Positions 49,998 through 57,517 of a DNA stretch of 64,000 nt are shown one piece after another. The stretch is from positions 157,785 through 221,784 of the forward strand of contig JACKDN010000012.1 in NCBI GenBank assembly GCA_020633465.1. The letters run 5' to 3'. Origin of the DNA: Myxococcales bacterium (GTDB lineage Bacteria; Myxococcota_A; Bradymonadia; UBA7976; UBA1532). A program made the translations under genes and the position numbers. Numbering within the stretch: the stretch's first letter is position 1; each line of letters begins with the position of its first letter. The notes below the pieces were generated by a model. That model searched no databases. It saw only the letters and a program-made list of their open reading frames with translations, and had not been told where the DNA came from.

Positions 49998-51565
49998 GCC
50001 ACTCCCACGACACCGCCCGCCTCGCCGAGTCGTTCTACGACGCCGACACCCGCCGCAAGGCCGGCGACGCGCCGCTGAGCGACGACGACCTGGTGCTGCT
50101 GGGCACCGTCACCGAGGATCCCGCGGTGGTGCGGCATCGCGACCGGCTCGAGAAGGCGCACCTGCGGCGGGTGGTCGACTTCGGGCCGACGACGCGGGTG
50201 CTCGACCTGGGCGGCGGCGCCGGGCGGCTGGCGCTGTGGCTGGCGCCGCACGTGGCGCACGTGACGCTGGTGGACGCCAGCGAGGCGCTGCTGCACGTGG
50301 CCGACCGCGAGGCGGGGCGGCGCGGGCTGGGCGATCGGGTGAGGACGGTGCACGCGTCGGTGCTCGACTTCGCGCCCGACGAACGCTTCGACGTGGTGCT
50401 GGTGTTCGGCGTGGCGGCGTACCTGACCGACGACGAGGTCGAGCGGCTGGTCGAGGTGTGCGCGGCGGCGGTGAAGCCCGGCGGCGTCGTCGCGCTGAAG
50501 GAGCCGGTCAGCGGCGACGAGCAGGCGCGCTGGGACGAGCGGCGCGACGCCGCGGGCGCGGTGCAGTACCGCATGCAGTTCCGGCCCGCGGACGCCTATC
50601 CGGCCTTCTTCCAGCGGCGCCTGCGGTCGGTGTATCAGCGGTCGACCGTGGCGCACCCCATCCCGTTCTTCCTCGGGGGCACCGAGGGGGCGGTGAAGGC
50701 GACGCGCGGCGGGCTGACGCAGCGCGCCTTCGAGCGGCTGTCGCCCGCGCTCGCCCGCCTGGATCCTGCGCTGCAGGACGCCGAGGACGCCCTGCGCGGC
50801 CACCCGCTGACCGCCCGGCTGCTGGCGCGCCTGGACACGCTGCAGCACCTGTACGTCTTCGCGGCGCCGCCCGCCGTGCCCGCGGCGACGGGCGAGCCGG
50901 ACCTGTCGGTGGTGGTCATCGCCTACAACGAAGAGGACTGCCTGCGCCCGGTCACCGACGAGCTGGCCGAGAAGCTGGTGGCCGCCGGCGTCGACTACGA
51001 GATCGTGTTCGTCGACGACGGCAGCGCCGATCGCACGCTCGAGATCATGCGGGGCCTGGCCGACGCCATGCCGCGCATCCAGGTGAACACGCAGCCGAAC
51101 AAGGGCATCGGCGGCGCGCTGCGCACCGGCTTCGACGCGGCGAAGGGGCGCTACGTGACCTGGGTGCCCGCCGACGGGCAGATCGCGCCCGAGACGGTGA
51201 TCGAGCTGTTCCGGCGGCGGCACGAGGCGACGATGCTGACCACCGTGTACCGGCACCGGGACGACCCCTGGTACCGCATGGTGATCAGCAACACCTTGAA
51301 TACACTGATCAAACTGAAGACGGGTGAGGTCGCGAAGAGCGGCGGCAACTACCTGTTCGACCGCCGCGCCTGGCTCGAGCACGGGCCACGCGACGACGAC
51401 TCGATGATGATCAGCACCGCCTTCCGGCAGAACCTGCGCGACGCGGGCGACGCGCCGCTCGAGGTGGAGATCGACGCGCGGGCGCGGGTGGCGGGGCACA
51501 GCAAGGTGCTCAACCCGCGGGCCATCGGGCGCACGTTCCTGCAGCTGCTCAAGATGGGTCGGTGA
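49994..51565 (+). CDS. Fusion of SAM methyltransferase and GT2 glycosyltransferase
   Basis: 523 residues. The ATG overlaps the ATP-grasp stop (ATGA). Residues ~20-290 are a class I methyltransferase with motif I 'RVLDLGGGAGRLALW' and 'FDVVLVFGVAAYLTDDEVERL'. Residues ~300-523 are a GT-A family 2 glycosyltransferase: 'LSVVVIAYNEEDCLRPVTDEL', 'YEIVFVDDGSADRT' and 'NKGIGGALRTGFDAAKGRYVTWVPADGQI', close in pattern to polyprenyl-phosphate sugar synthases (DPM1-like). No C-terminal membrane helix is visible. The fusion puts a methylation and a sugar-transfer step in one polypeptide. Its 3' end overlaps the DUF2723 gene (GTGA). Confidence 0.88.
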   Translation: MSHSHDTARLAESFYDADTRRKAGDAPLSDDDLVLLGTVTEDPAVVRHRDRLEKAHLRRVVDFGPTTRVLDLGGGAGRLALWLAPHVAHVTLVDASEALLHVADREAGRRGLGDRVRTVHASVLDFAPDERFDVVLVFGVAAYLTDDEVERLVEVCAAAVKPGGVVALKEPVSGDEQARWDERRDAAGAVQYRMQFRPADAYPAFFQRRLRSVYQRSTVAHPIPFFLGGTEGAVKATRGGLTQRAFERLSPALARLDPALQDAEDALRGHPLTARLLARLDTLQHLYVFAAPPAVPAATGEPDLSVVVIAYNEEDCLRPVTDELAEKLVAAGVDYEIVFVDDGSADRTLEIMRGLADAMPRIQVNTQPNKGIGGALRTGFDAAKGRYVTWVPADGQIAPETVIELFRRRHEATMLTTVYRHRDDPWYRMVISNTLNTLIKLKTGEVAKSGGNYLFDRRAWLEHGPRDDDSMMISTAFRQNLRDAGDAPLEVEIDARARVAGHSKVLNPRAIGRTFLQLLKMGR

Positions 51566-53472
51566 CGACGCCGCGCACCTTCGGGTTGCCGGTGCGGGGC
51601 CGGCTGTGGGCGTGGGCCGCGGCCGCGGCCGTGCTGGCCTACGACGTCGCCACGATGAGCCGCGACCTGAGCTTCTACGACAGCGCCGAGCTGGCCATGG
51701 TGGCCGCGCAGGGCGGGCTGGGGCACCCGGTGGGCCAGCCGCTGCACACGCTGCTCGGGTGGCTGGCGGCGGGCGCGCTGCCCACGCTGTGGGCGCTGAA
51801 CCTGCTGTCGGCGGTGCCGACGGCGCTGATGGTGGTGCCGCTGACCAGCCTGGCCGAGCGGATGGCGCCGGACGCACCGCGCTGGGTGGCGCCCGCCGTG
51901 CTGGCGGCGCTGCTGGTGCACCCGGTGTTCTGGGAGAACGGCAGCCGCGTCGAGGTGTACGCGCTGGCGGGCTTCCTGGCGGTGTGGGCGGTGGCGCGCA
52001 TGGCCGACGCGCTCGAGCGCGGGCGCGGCTGGTTCCTCGCTGGCCTCGCGCTGGGCCTGTGCGCCGCGGCCAACCCCTACACCGCCATCATCGCGGCCGT
52101 CGCGGCCGGTCCGGCGCTGCTGTGGGCCCTGGTGAAGGGCCGCATCGGCCTGCGCGGCGTGATCGGCGCCCTGCTCGGGGGCCCGGTCGGGATGCTGCCC
52201 TACGTCTACGTGCCGCTGGTCGCCGGCCGCGACCAGGTGTTCGTGTGGGGCCAGCCCATCGACGGGCCGTCGGTGCGCTTCTACTTCAGCGGCGCGGACT
52301 TCGGGCACAACCGCTCGGCCACCGCGGGTTTGGTGCTCGACCACGTCGTCGACTGGCTGGGCTACGCGGCCGACGCCGGCCTGCTGCCGCTGCTGGTGGT
52401 CGGCGGCGGCGCCGCGCTGCTGCTGGGTCGCGACCTGCAGGTGGGGCGGGCCTACGGGCTGATCGCGGCGGGACTGACCGTGCTGCTGCTTGCCTCGAAC
52501 GCCATCTTCCACCCGGCCATCCCCGACTACGCGGGCTACCTGGCGCCGCCCTTCGGCGTGCTGGCCGCCTGCGTCGCGGGGCTGGTGGCGCGGCTGGCCG
52601 CCGGCGAGGAGCGCCTGCCCCTGCTCGGCGCGGCGATGGGGGCCGCGGTGATCCTGGCCGGGTGGCTGGCGCCGCCCGTGATCTGGGCGCGCACGCGCCA
52701 CCTCGACACCCTGGCGCGCGACATGGCCGAGGGGGTGCTGCAGACCGCGCCGGCGGACGCGATCGTGGTCGTCGAGAGCGATCACTGGGTGTGGCCGCTG
52801 CTGTACCTGCAGGCCGTCGAGGGGCAGCGGCCGGACGTCACCGTCTTCGCCTTCGGGCTGGCCGACTCGTCGTGGTACTGGGCGTGGACATATCGCAACC
52901 ACCCGAAGTTGGAGCCTTTTCCGCTGCGCGGGCCGGGCGGCCGGCTGGGCCGGGGACGGCGCTTCCTGGCGGCGAACCAGCACCACGCGCCCTTGTACGA
53001 GAACTTCGGGCTGTCGGTCGTGCTGGGGCGCCCCGGGTGCGTCGGGCCGTGGCTGGTGACCGACGCGCGGGCCTGCACCGAGATCGACCCGACGGACGCC
53101 GCGGACGCCGTGCTGGCCCACCACGTCGAGGTACTGGGCGATGGCTCACCGGCCAGCGAGGCGGTGGCCGCGCGGGTGGCCTTCGACCGGGCCGACGCCC
53201 TCTGGCGGCTGGGCCACCCCGCGCGCGCGTTCGCCGCGCTGCGGGCCGGCGTGCCCGATGCCCTCGAGCCCGCCGCGCCGGCCGCGGTCGCGTCGGCCGG
53301 CCGCCTCGACGCGCCGCCCCTGGCCTTCGCCGGCGGCCCGCCCATCGGCGCCGCGGGCCAGAACCTGTTCCTCGGCAGCCAGCTCTTGTGGCGCGCGGGC
53401 CACGCCGACGCCGCCCGGGCCTGGCTGGCCGCCGCCGCCGAGGCCGGCGTGCGCGAAGCGCTGAGCGAGTAG
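51562..53472 (+). CDS. DUF2723 membrane protein, GT-C glycosyltransferase-like
   Basis: 636 residues from a GTG at 51562 overlapping the previous stop. About 10 N-terminal membrane helices. The first loop 'DLSFYDSAELAMVAAQGGLGHPVGQPLHTLLGWLA' carries the acidic Asp-Ser-Ala-Glu pattern of DUF2723/TMEM260 proteins, known or predicted to transfer sugars from polyprenyl-phosphate donors to proteins. The C-terminal ~250 residues are soluble ('AIVVVESDHWVWPLLYLQAVEGQRPDVTVF') and extra-cytoplasmic. In this operon it could receive the sugar made by the DPM1-like domain next door (inference). Confidence 0.85.
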   Translation: MTTPRTFGLPVRGRLWAWAAAAAVLAYDVATMSRDLSFYDSAELAMVAAQGGLGHPVGQPLHTLLGWLAAGALPTLWALNLLSAVPTALMVVPLTSLAERMAPDAPRWVAPAVLAALLVHPVFWENGSRVEVYALAGFLAVWAVARMADALERGRGWFLAGLALGLCAAANPYTAIIAAVAAGPALLWALVKGRIGLRGVIGALLGGPVGMLPYVYVPLVAGRDQVFVWGQPIDGPSVRFYFSGADFGHNRSATAGLVLDHVVDWLGYAADAGLLPLLVVGGGAALLLGRDLQVGRAYGLIAAGLTVLLLASNAIFHPAIPDYAGYLAPPFGVLAACVAGLVARLAAGEERLPLLGAAMGAAVILAGWLAPPVIWARTRHLDTLARDMAEGVLQTAPADAIVVVESDHWVWPLLYLQAVEGQRPDVTVFAFGLADSSWYWAWTYRNHPKLEPFPLRGPGGRLGRGRRFLAANQHHAPLYENFGLSVVLGRPGCVGPWLVTDARACTEIDPTDAADAVLAHHVEVLGDGSPASEAVAARVAFDRADALWRLGHPARAFAALRAGVPDALEPAAPAAVASAGRLDAPPLAFAGGPPIGAAGQNLFLGSQLLWRAGHADAARAWLAAAAEAGVREALSE

Positions 53473-53521
53473 GGGACCGCGTTCTGCTACCCTGGTGCGT
53501 CCACCGGGGAGGTCCGAAGCG

Positions 53522-54964
53522 ATGAGAGCGAGCGTCGGCGCGGCGATCGGAGTCCTGACCCTGGCCGTCGCGGGCTGCGAGCCCCCCGAAGGCGACGACA
53601 TCGTCGAGCGCGCCGCCGCGCTGGCCCACGAGGGCCGCTGGGCCATCCCCGGCGACGTCCTCGCCGAGGCCGCCCAATCCCGCGTGCCCATCACCGACGC
53701 CGGCCCCTGGCGCGGCGAGGCCAGCTGCTCGGGCACCTTCACGGTCGGCGCGCGCCGGCTGGGTGACTGGATCGAGGTGCACTTCCCGCAGGTGACCGGC
53801 GTGGGCGGCTACAGCTGCCGGTCGATCAACGGCAACAACAACGTCACCAGCATCCACGCGGTGGGCCGCGCGCTCGACGTGTTCATCCCGCTCGATGGCG
53901 GGCAGGCCGACAACGACCTCGGCGACGAGCTGGCCAACTACCTGCTGGTCAACGCGCAGTACATCGGCATCCAGCGGGTGATCTGGGATCGCACCTACTG
54001 GCGCAGCGGCGACGCCCCGCGCGAGGGCTACTACGACGGCGCGCACCCGCACCACGACCACCTGCACGTCGAGCTGTCGGTGGCGGCCGGCAACCAGCAG
54101 ACGCCCTTCTTCACCGACGGCCTGCCCGCGCCCGACCGCGGCCCCTGCGCGCCGCCGCTGGGGGTCGAGGGTGGGGTGATCGACGACGACGGGCCGTGCT
54201 TCGTGCCCTACGGCCCGGCGCAGTACTGGCGCAGCGTCGGCGGCGAGGGCCACGGCGGCGGGCTCTTGTGGACCAACGCGTTCCAGAACGACACGCCGTC
54301 GAACTGGGGCCAGTGGCGCTTCGAGGTCGCCGCGGCGGGCACCTACACCGTCGAGGTGCACACGGTGGCCGCCTACTCGCTGCACGACGCGGTGCGCTAC
54401 GCGGTGCAGCACGCCGGCGGCAGCGCCGAGCGCGTGGTCGACCTGGCGGGCAAGACGGGCTGGACCGCGTTGGGCGACTTCCGCTTCGAGCCGGGCAACG
54501 CCTACAGCGTCTCGATGTTCGACAACGTGCCCGGCGCCATCGGCAGCGACGTGCACATCACCGCCGACGCGGTGCGCCTGCGCGCCGAGGCGCCGCCGCC
54601 CCCGCCGCCGCGGATGGACGCCGCGCCGCCGCCGCCCCCGCCGCGAGACGCGGGCGCACCGCCGCCTCCTCCGCCCGAGGACGCCGGCGCGCCGCCGCCG
54701 CCCGCGCGCGACGCGTTCGTGCCGCCGCCCGCGCGCGACGCCTTCGTCCCGCCGCCGGTGGGCGACGACGCCGAGCCGCCGCCCTTCCAGGACGACGATC
54801 CCATGCCCGGCGTCGACGCCGGCCTCGGCGGCCCCGCGGACGACGAGACGCGCGCCGTGTCGTCGAAGCAGTCCGGCGGCTGCGACACCACGCCCGACGC
54901 GCCCGCGCCGGCCTGGTGGGGGTTGCTGGGTCTGCTCGGGCTGTGGGTGCGCCGCCGCCGGTGA
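53522..54964 (+). CDS. Surface lipoprotein with M15-like peptidase domain, golvesin domain and MYXO-CTERM-like tail
   Basis: 480 residues from the ATG at 53522. The lipobox is 'AVAGC' (Cys 19). Residues ~60-190 resemble an M15/extensin-like peptidoglycan peptidase: 'SIHAVGRALDVFIP' places His 112 and Asp 119, and 'HHDHLHVEL' gives the third ligand His 182. Residues ~200-365 are a golvesin-type domain ('YWRSVGGEGHGGG', 'GTYTVEVHTVAAYSLHDAVRYAVQ'). A Pro/Asp-Ala linker follows, then 'SGGCDTTPDAPAP', a hydrophobic helix and 'RRRR'. Having both an N-terminal lipid anchor and a C-terminal sorting tail is odd. It lies 49 bases after the glycosyltransferase operon and may belong to it. Confidence 0.85.
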   Translation: MRASVGAAIGVLTLAVAGCEPPEGDDIVERAAALAHEGRWAIPGDVLAEAAQSRVPITDAGPWRGEASCSGTFTVGARRLGDWIEVHFPQVTGVGGYSCRSINGNNNVTSIHAVGRALDVFIPLDGGQADNDLGDELANYLLVNAQYIGIQRVIWDRTYWRSGDAPREGYYDGAHPHHDHLHVELSVAAGNQQTPFFTDGLPAPDRGPCAPPLGVEGGVIDDDGPCFVPYGPAQYWRSVGGEGHGGGLLWTNAFQNDTPSNWGQWRFEVAAAGTYTVEVHTVAAYSLHDAVRYAVQHAGGSAERVVDLAGKTGWTALGDFRFEPGNAYSVSMFDNVPGAIGSDVHITADAVRLRAEAPPPPPPRMDAAPPPPPPRDAGAPPPPPPEDAGAPPPPARDAFVPPPARDAFVPPPVGDDAEPPPFQDDDPMPGVDAGLGGPADDETRAVSSKQSGGCDTTPDAPAPAWWGLLGLLGLWVRRRR

Positions 54965-54965
54965 G

Positions 54966-55487
54966 CTACTCGGGCCGCATGCGTAGCAGCCGGGCCGGGT
55001 TGCCGGCCACGACGCTGTAGGGCTCGACGTCCCGGGTGACCACGCTGCCCGCCCCGATCTGGGCGCCGCGCCCGATGGTCACGCCGGGCAGCACGACCGT
55101 GCCCACGCCGATGTCGCAGTCGTCCTCGACGACGATGGGCCGAAAGCTCAGCGGCGCGTCGAGGATGGCCCGCTCGCGCCCCGCCTCCTCGTGGAACGAG
55201 GTGAGGAACCTGCAGAAGGGCCCCACGCCCACTTGCCGCCCGAAGGTGACGTTGCCCGCCGCGTGCACGAACACGCCCTGGCCGATCCAGGTGTCGTCGC
55301 CCACGCGCAGCGTGCCCTTGTAATAGCCCTTCAGCATCGCGTCGTGCCCGACGTACACGTTCTCGCCCAGGTACACGCGGTCGGGGTGCCAGATGCGCAC
55401 GCCGTCCTCGATGATCACGTGCGCACCGCACGCGGCCAGCTGATCGAGGGTGAACCGGCCGTCGCCGTGGCTGCGGAAGCGTCGCAT
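54966..55487 (-). CDS. Hexapeptide-repeat acyltransferase
   Basis: 173 residues from the ATG at 55487. The left-handed beta-helix hexapeptide pattern runs through 'VRIWHPDRVYLGENVYVGHDAML', 'VGDDTWIGQGVFVHAAGNVTFGRQVGVG', 'VVEDDCDIGVGTVVLPGVTIGRGAQIGAGSVVTRDV', with 'FHEE' as the possible catalytic His loop. The C-terminal 'YSVVAGNPARLLR' is typical of O-acetyltransferases of the LbH family (maltose/serine/sialic-type). Convergent with the M15 lipoprotein gene by one base. It probably acetylates a sugar of the surface glycan. Confidence 0.9.
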   Translation of the reverse strand: MRRFRSHGDGRFTLDQLAACGAHVIIEDGVRIWHPDRVYLGENVYVGHDAMLKGYYKGTLRVGDDTWIGQGVFVHAAGNVTFGRQVGVGPFCRFLTSFHEEAGRERAILDAPLSFRPIVVEDDCDIGVGTVVLPGVTIGRGAQIGAGSVVTRDVEPYSVVAGNPARLLRMRPE

Positions 55488-55603
55488 GCCGCCGACTGTC
55501 GCACGGGGGCGACGGGCGCACAACGGGCGGCGTCGGCGGACGCGGAGCGGCCCGCGCACCCGTCGCCGGCGCGGTCGGCGCCAGGCAACTGAGCGACCGC
55601 GAC

Positions 55604-55633
55604 TTGACGCGAGCGTGCCGCAGCGCCTATCGA
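55604..55633 (+). promoter_or_regulatory. Weak promoter candidate for the XRE/nucleotidyltransferase operon
   Basis: TTGACG (55604-55609), 18-base spacer, TATCGA (55628-55633) in a locally AT-rich stretch. Overlapping dyads 'TATCGATA' and 'GATAT' occur between here and the start codon at 55671 and could bind the XRE protein for autoregulation. No clear ribosome site precedes the ATG. Confidence 0.4.
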
Positions 55634-55670
55634 TATACGGATTCGAGATATTGGCATCTGGATTGATGAT

Positions 55671-56462
55671 ATGGCGGCTCCGCCAGCGCATCACGCCCTC
55701 ACCCGACGATCGATCGGCGAGGCCGTCCGTCGGCTCCGTGAGGCGCGCAGTTGGACCCAGGCCGATCTCGGCGACCGACTGGACATCACCCAGAGCCGCC
55801 TGAGCTTGCTCGAGCGTGGCCAGGCGTCGTTCACCGCCGAACAGCTGCTGGCCTTGATGCGCCTCTTCAACGTCGACGCCACCTACTTCGACGGCGAGGC
55901 GACGACGGATCCCGACCTCGTGCTGCAGAACGCGCTGGCGCGGCTCGGCGCACGGCACCTGCGTGAGGCCGCCGAGGTGACCCCGGATGCGCGGCTGAGT
56001 GACGTCAACGCGGTCCTGCCGGCCGCGCTCGTCTCCGGGCGGCCGCGCCTCGTCGCCGCGCTGGCGCCCGTGCTCGTCGAGCAGTGTGACGCGGCCGCCC
56101 TGCCCAAGGTGCAGCGCGAGCTGGCGGCCGCCGGCCTGGAGCGGCGGCTCCCCTGGTTGGTCGAGAACGTCCTCCAGGCCATCGAGCGGGAGCTCGAGGC
56201 GGGGCCTCCGCGGCCGCGGGCGCAGCGTGCGCGCCGGGCCCGCCTCGTCCTCGGCGGGTTCCACGCCTTGATGGCGCGCCAGCGCGCCGAGTGGACGCGC
56301 GACGCGCCGCTCGATGTCCTCGACGCCGACGTCCGGAGCGAAGAGACGCTGGCCGAGGTGGCCGAAGCGTCATCGGACCCGTCGCGACGCTGGCGCATCG
56401 TCACCCGACTTCGGCCGGCCGACTTCACCGACGCGTTGGAGGCCAGCCATCTTGGTGATTGA
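55671..56462 (+). CDS. XRE-family helix-turn-helix protein, probable antitoxin or regulator
   Basis: 263 residues. The Cro/CI-type HTH is at about 14-65: 'IGEAVRRLREARSWTQADLGDRLDITQSRLSLLERGQ' with the following 'FTAEQLLALMRLFNV'. The rest is a helical effector-type domain of unknown fold, with 'ALPKVQRELAAAGLERRLPWLVENVL' and a long Arg-rich helix. The stop codon overlaps the start of the nucleotidyltransferase, so they are one unit. Larger than classical antitoxins, it could bind the partner toxin with its C-terminal half. The gene is less GC-biased than its neighbours at its 5' edge, a mild sign of transfer. Confidence 0.8.
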   Translation: MAAPPAHHALTRRSIGEAVRRLREARSWTQADLGDRLDITQSRLSLLERGQASFTAEQLLALMRLFNVDATYFDGEATTDPDLVLQNALARLGARHLREAAEVTPDARLSDVNAVLPAALVSGRPRLVAALAPVLVEQCDAAALPKVQRELAAAGLERRLPWLVENVLQAIERELEAGPPRPRAQRARRARLVLGGFHALMARQRAEWTRDAPLDVLDADVRSEETLAEVAEASSDPSRRWRIVTRLRPADFTDALEASHLGD

Positions 56463-57042
56463 ACGTTTCTTCCGGGAGATCGACGCGGCCTGGCAGCCAT
56501 CCGGGGTAGACCGCATCCAACTGCAGGTGATCGGGTCGGCGGCGCTGATGCTGCAGGCGAGCTACGCGCGCGGGACCAAGGACAGCGACGTCATCGAGAC
56601 AGACGAGGTCACCGGGACTACGCGCGCCCGTTTGCTCGACCTCGCAGGCAAGGCGACGCCGATGGCGCGCCGCCACGGCATGTACCTCGATGTCGTCGCG
56701 CGGGGTCTGCCCTTCCTTCCGCAGGTGCCGCGCTGGCACCCGGTCCCCTCGCTGGGTCCGTCGTTGAGGCACTTCGAGGTGCTCGTGCTCGATGTCGTCG
56801 ACGTGGTGGTCAGCAAGCTGAAGCGCTACAGCGCCAACGACGCCACGGACGTCGCGGCCATGGTCGATCTCGGGTTCGTCCCCCACGAACGGCTGATCGA
56901 CCGCTTCGAGCAAGCCGTCGATTGGTTCTCCTGCGACGCGCGCGCCGAGGATCTGCCCAAGTACGTGAGGCGGCTCCATCAGGTCGAGCGGGATCTCTTC
57001 GGCGTGGCGGAGACGGCGATCGAGCTGCCGTCGTGGATCTAG
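56455..57042 (+). CDS. Nucleotidyltransferase-fold protein (DUF6036/AbiEii-like), probable toxin partner
   Basis: 195 residues from a GTG at 56455 that overlaps the XRE stop by eight bases; a TTG at 56452 is an equal alternative, with GGAGG upstream. The polymerase-beta-type signature is present: Gly-Ser at 27-28 ('VIGSAALMLQASY') and an Asp-x-Asp pair in 'GTKDSDVIETD' (Asp 43 and 45). Further conserved-looking helices include 'KLKRYSANDATDVAAMVD' with basic residues. Relatives act as toxins that transfer nucleotides to tRNA, or as abortive-infection effectors. Pairing with an HTH gene is the usual arrangement. Function here is inferred, not shown. Confidence 0.78.
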   Translation: MIERFFREIDAAWQPSGVDRIQLQVIGSAALMLQASYARGTKDSDVIETDEVTGTTRARLLDLAGKATPMARRHGMYLDVVARGLPFLPQVPRWHPVPSLGPSLRHFEVLVLDVVDVVVSKLKRYSANDATDVAAMVDLGFVPHERLIDRFEQAVDWFSCDARAEDLPKYVRRLHQVERDLFGVAETAIELPSWI

Positions 57043-57054
57043 GAGCCTGCTGCA

Positions 57055-57089
57055 CATTCGGGGCACTTCGCAGTGCACGCCCCCGAATG
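57055..57089. repeat. Nested hairpin downstream of the nucleotidyltransferase gene
   Basis: CATTCGGGG (57055-57063) pairs with CCCCGAATG (57081-57089). Inside, GCACT and AGTGC form a second stem around the loop TCGC. It begins 13 bases after the stop codon. There is no U-tract, so it is more likely an mRNA end-stabiliser or a repeat-element relic than a simple terminator. Confidence 0.7.
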
Positions 57090-57103
57090 CTCGGCTCGGC
57101 GTT

Positions 57104-57145
57104 GCGAAAGCAAGGCGATATCTTCGGATATCGTCATGCTTTCGT
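57104..57145. repeat. Long hairpin with TTCG tetraloop
   Basis: CGAAAGCA (57105-57112) pairs with TGCTTTCG (57137-57144), followed after one A-A mismatch and a G-T pair by CGATATC (57116-57122) with GATATCG (57127-57133), closed by TTCG. The stem is about 18 pairs long. This is an unusually AT-rich structure for the region and may mark an imported module or a REP/attenuator-type element. Confidence 0.7.
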
Positions 57146-57319
57146 GCCTTGATCCGAGCTTTCGGTGACGCACCCCGCTCGACCCCTCCATGCGCAACAG
57201 GCTCCTGGCCACGACAGGTGAGCCAGCCCACGATCGGGTCACCCCGGGCGGGTCTTCGGGAGGTATGCACCATGGCGGACATTCACCCCACGGGCATCGA
57301 CTGTTCCACGATTCGTCCT

Positions 57320-57338
57320 GTTCCACATGGTGTGGAAC
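57320..57338. promoter_or_regulatory. Palindromic regulator-site candidate upstream of the phosphatase gene
   Basis: GTTCCACA and TGTGGAAC are perfect 8-bp arms around TGG. It lies 180 bases before the phosphatase ATG, so its target is uncertain. A similar half-site, GTGGAACA, occurs near 35773 in the MFS/STAS gap. Confidence 0.45.
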
Positions 57339-57517
57339 GTGTCGATTTGCGGAACACCTGACAAGATCGGGCAGCCCCGGCGCGCGTGCCGAGCCGGCGA
57401 CGACCGGCTCGCCCGCGGCGGTCCCGGACGCCGCGCCGCCCCCGCCCTTGCGCCTGCCGCGCCCTTCGTGCTCTCTGTTTCCGGCATCGCGTCGGCGGAA
57501 TCGGGGAGAGGGGCAGG

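Larger units (their letters stand above)
57043..57517. other. 475-base intergenic region with hairpins and a palindrome
   Basis: No ORF here has convincing homology. It carries two strong hairpins near the left end and a palindrome near the right (listed separately). A 29-residue frame from the ATG at 57272 has a GGGAGGT ribosome site but no recognisable sequence; it could be a leader peptide or chance. The region ends with GGGGAGAGGGGCAGG, the ribosome site of the phosphatase gene. Confidence 0.5.

Noticed and set aside
57055..57145. Rho-independent terminator
   Set aside because: The stems are strong, but neither is followed by a run of T.
57272..57361. A 29-residue ORF with a ribosome site
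   Set aside because: Too short to support by sequence alone and without similarity; kept only as a remark in the intergenic entry.
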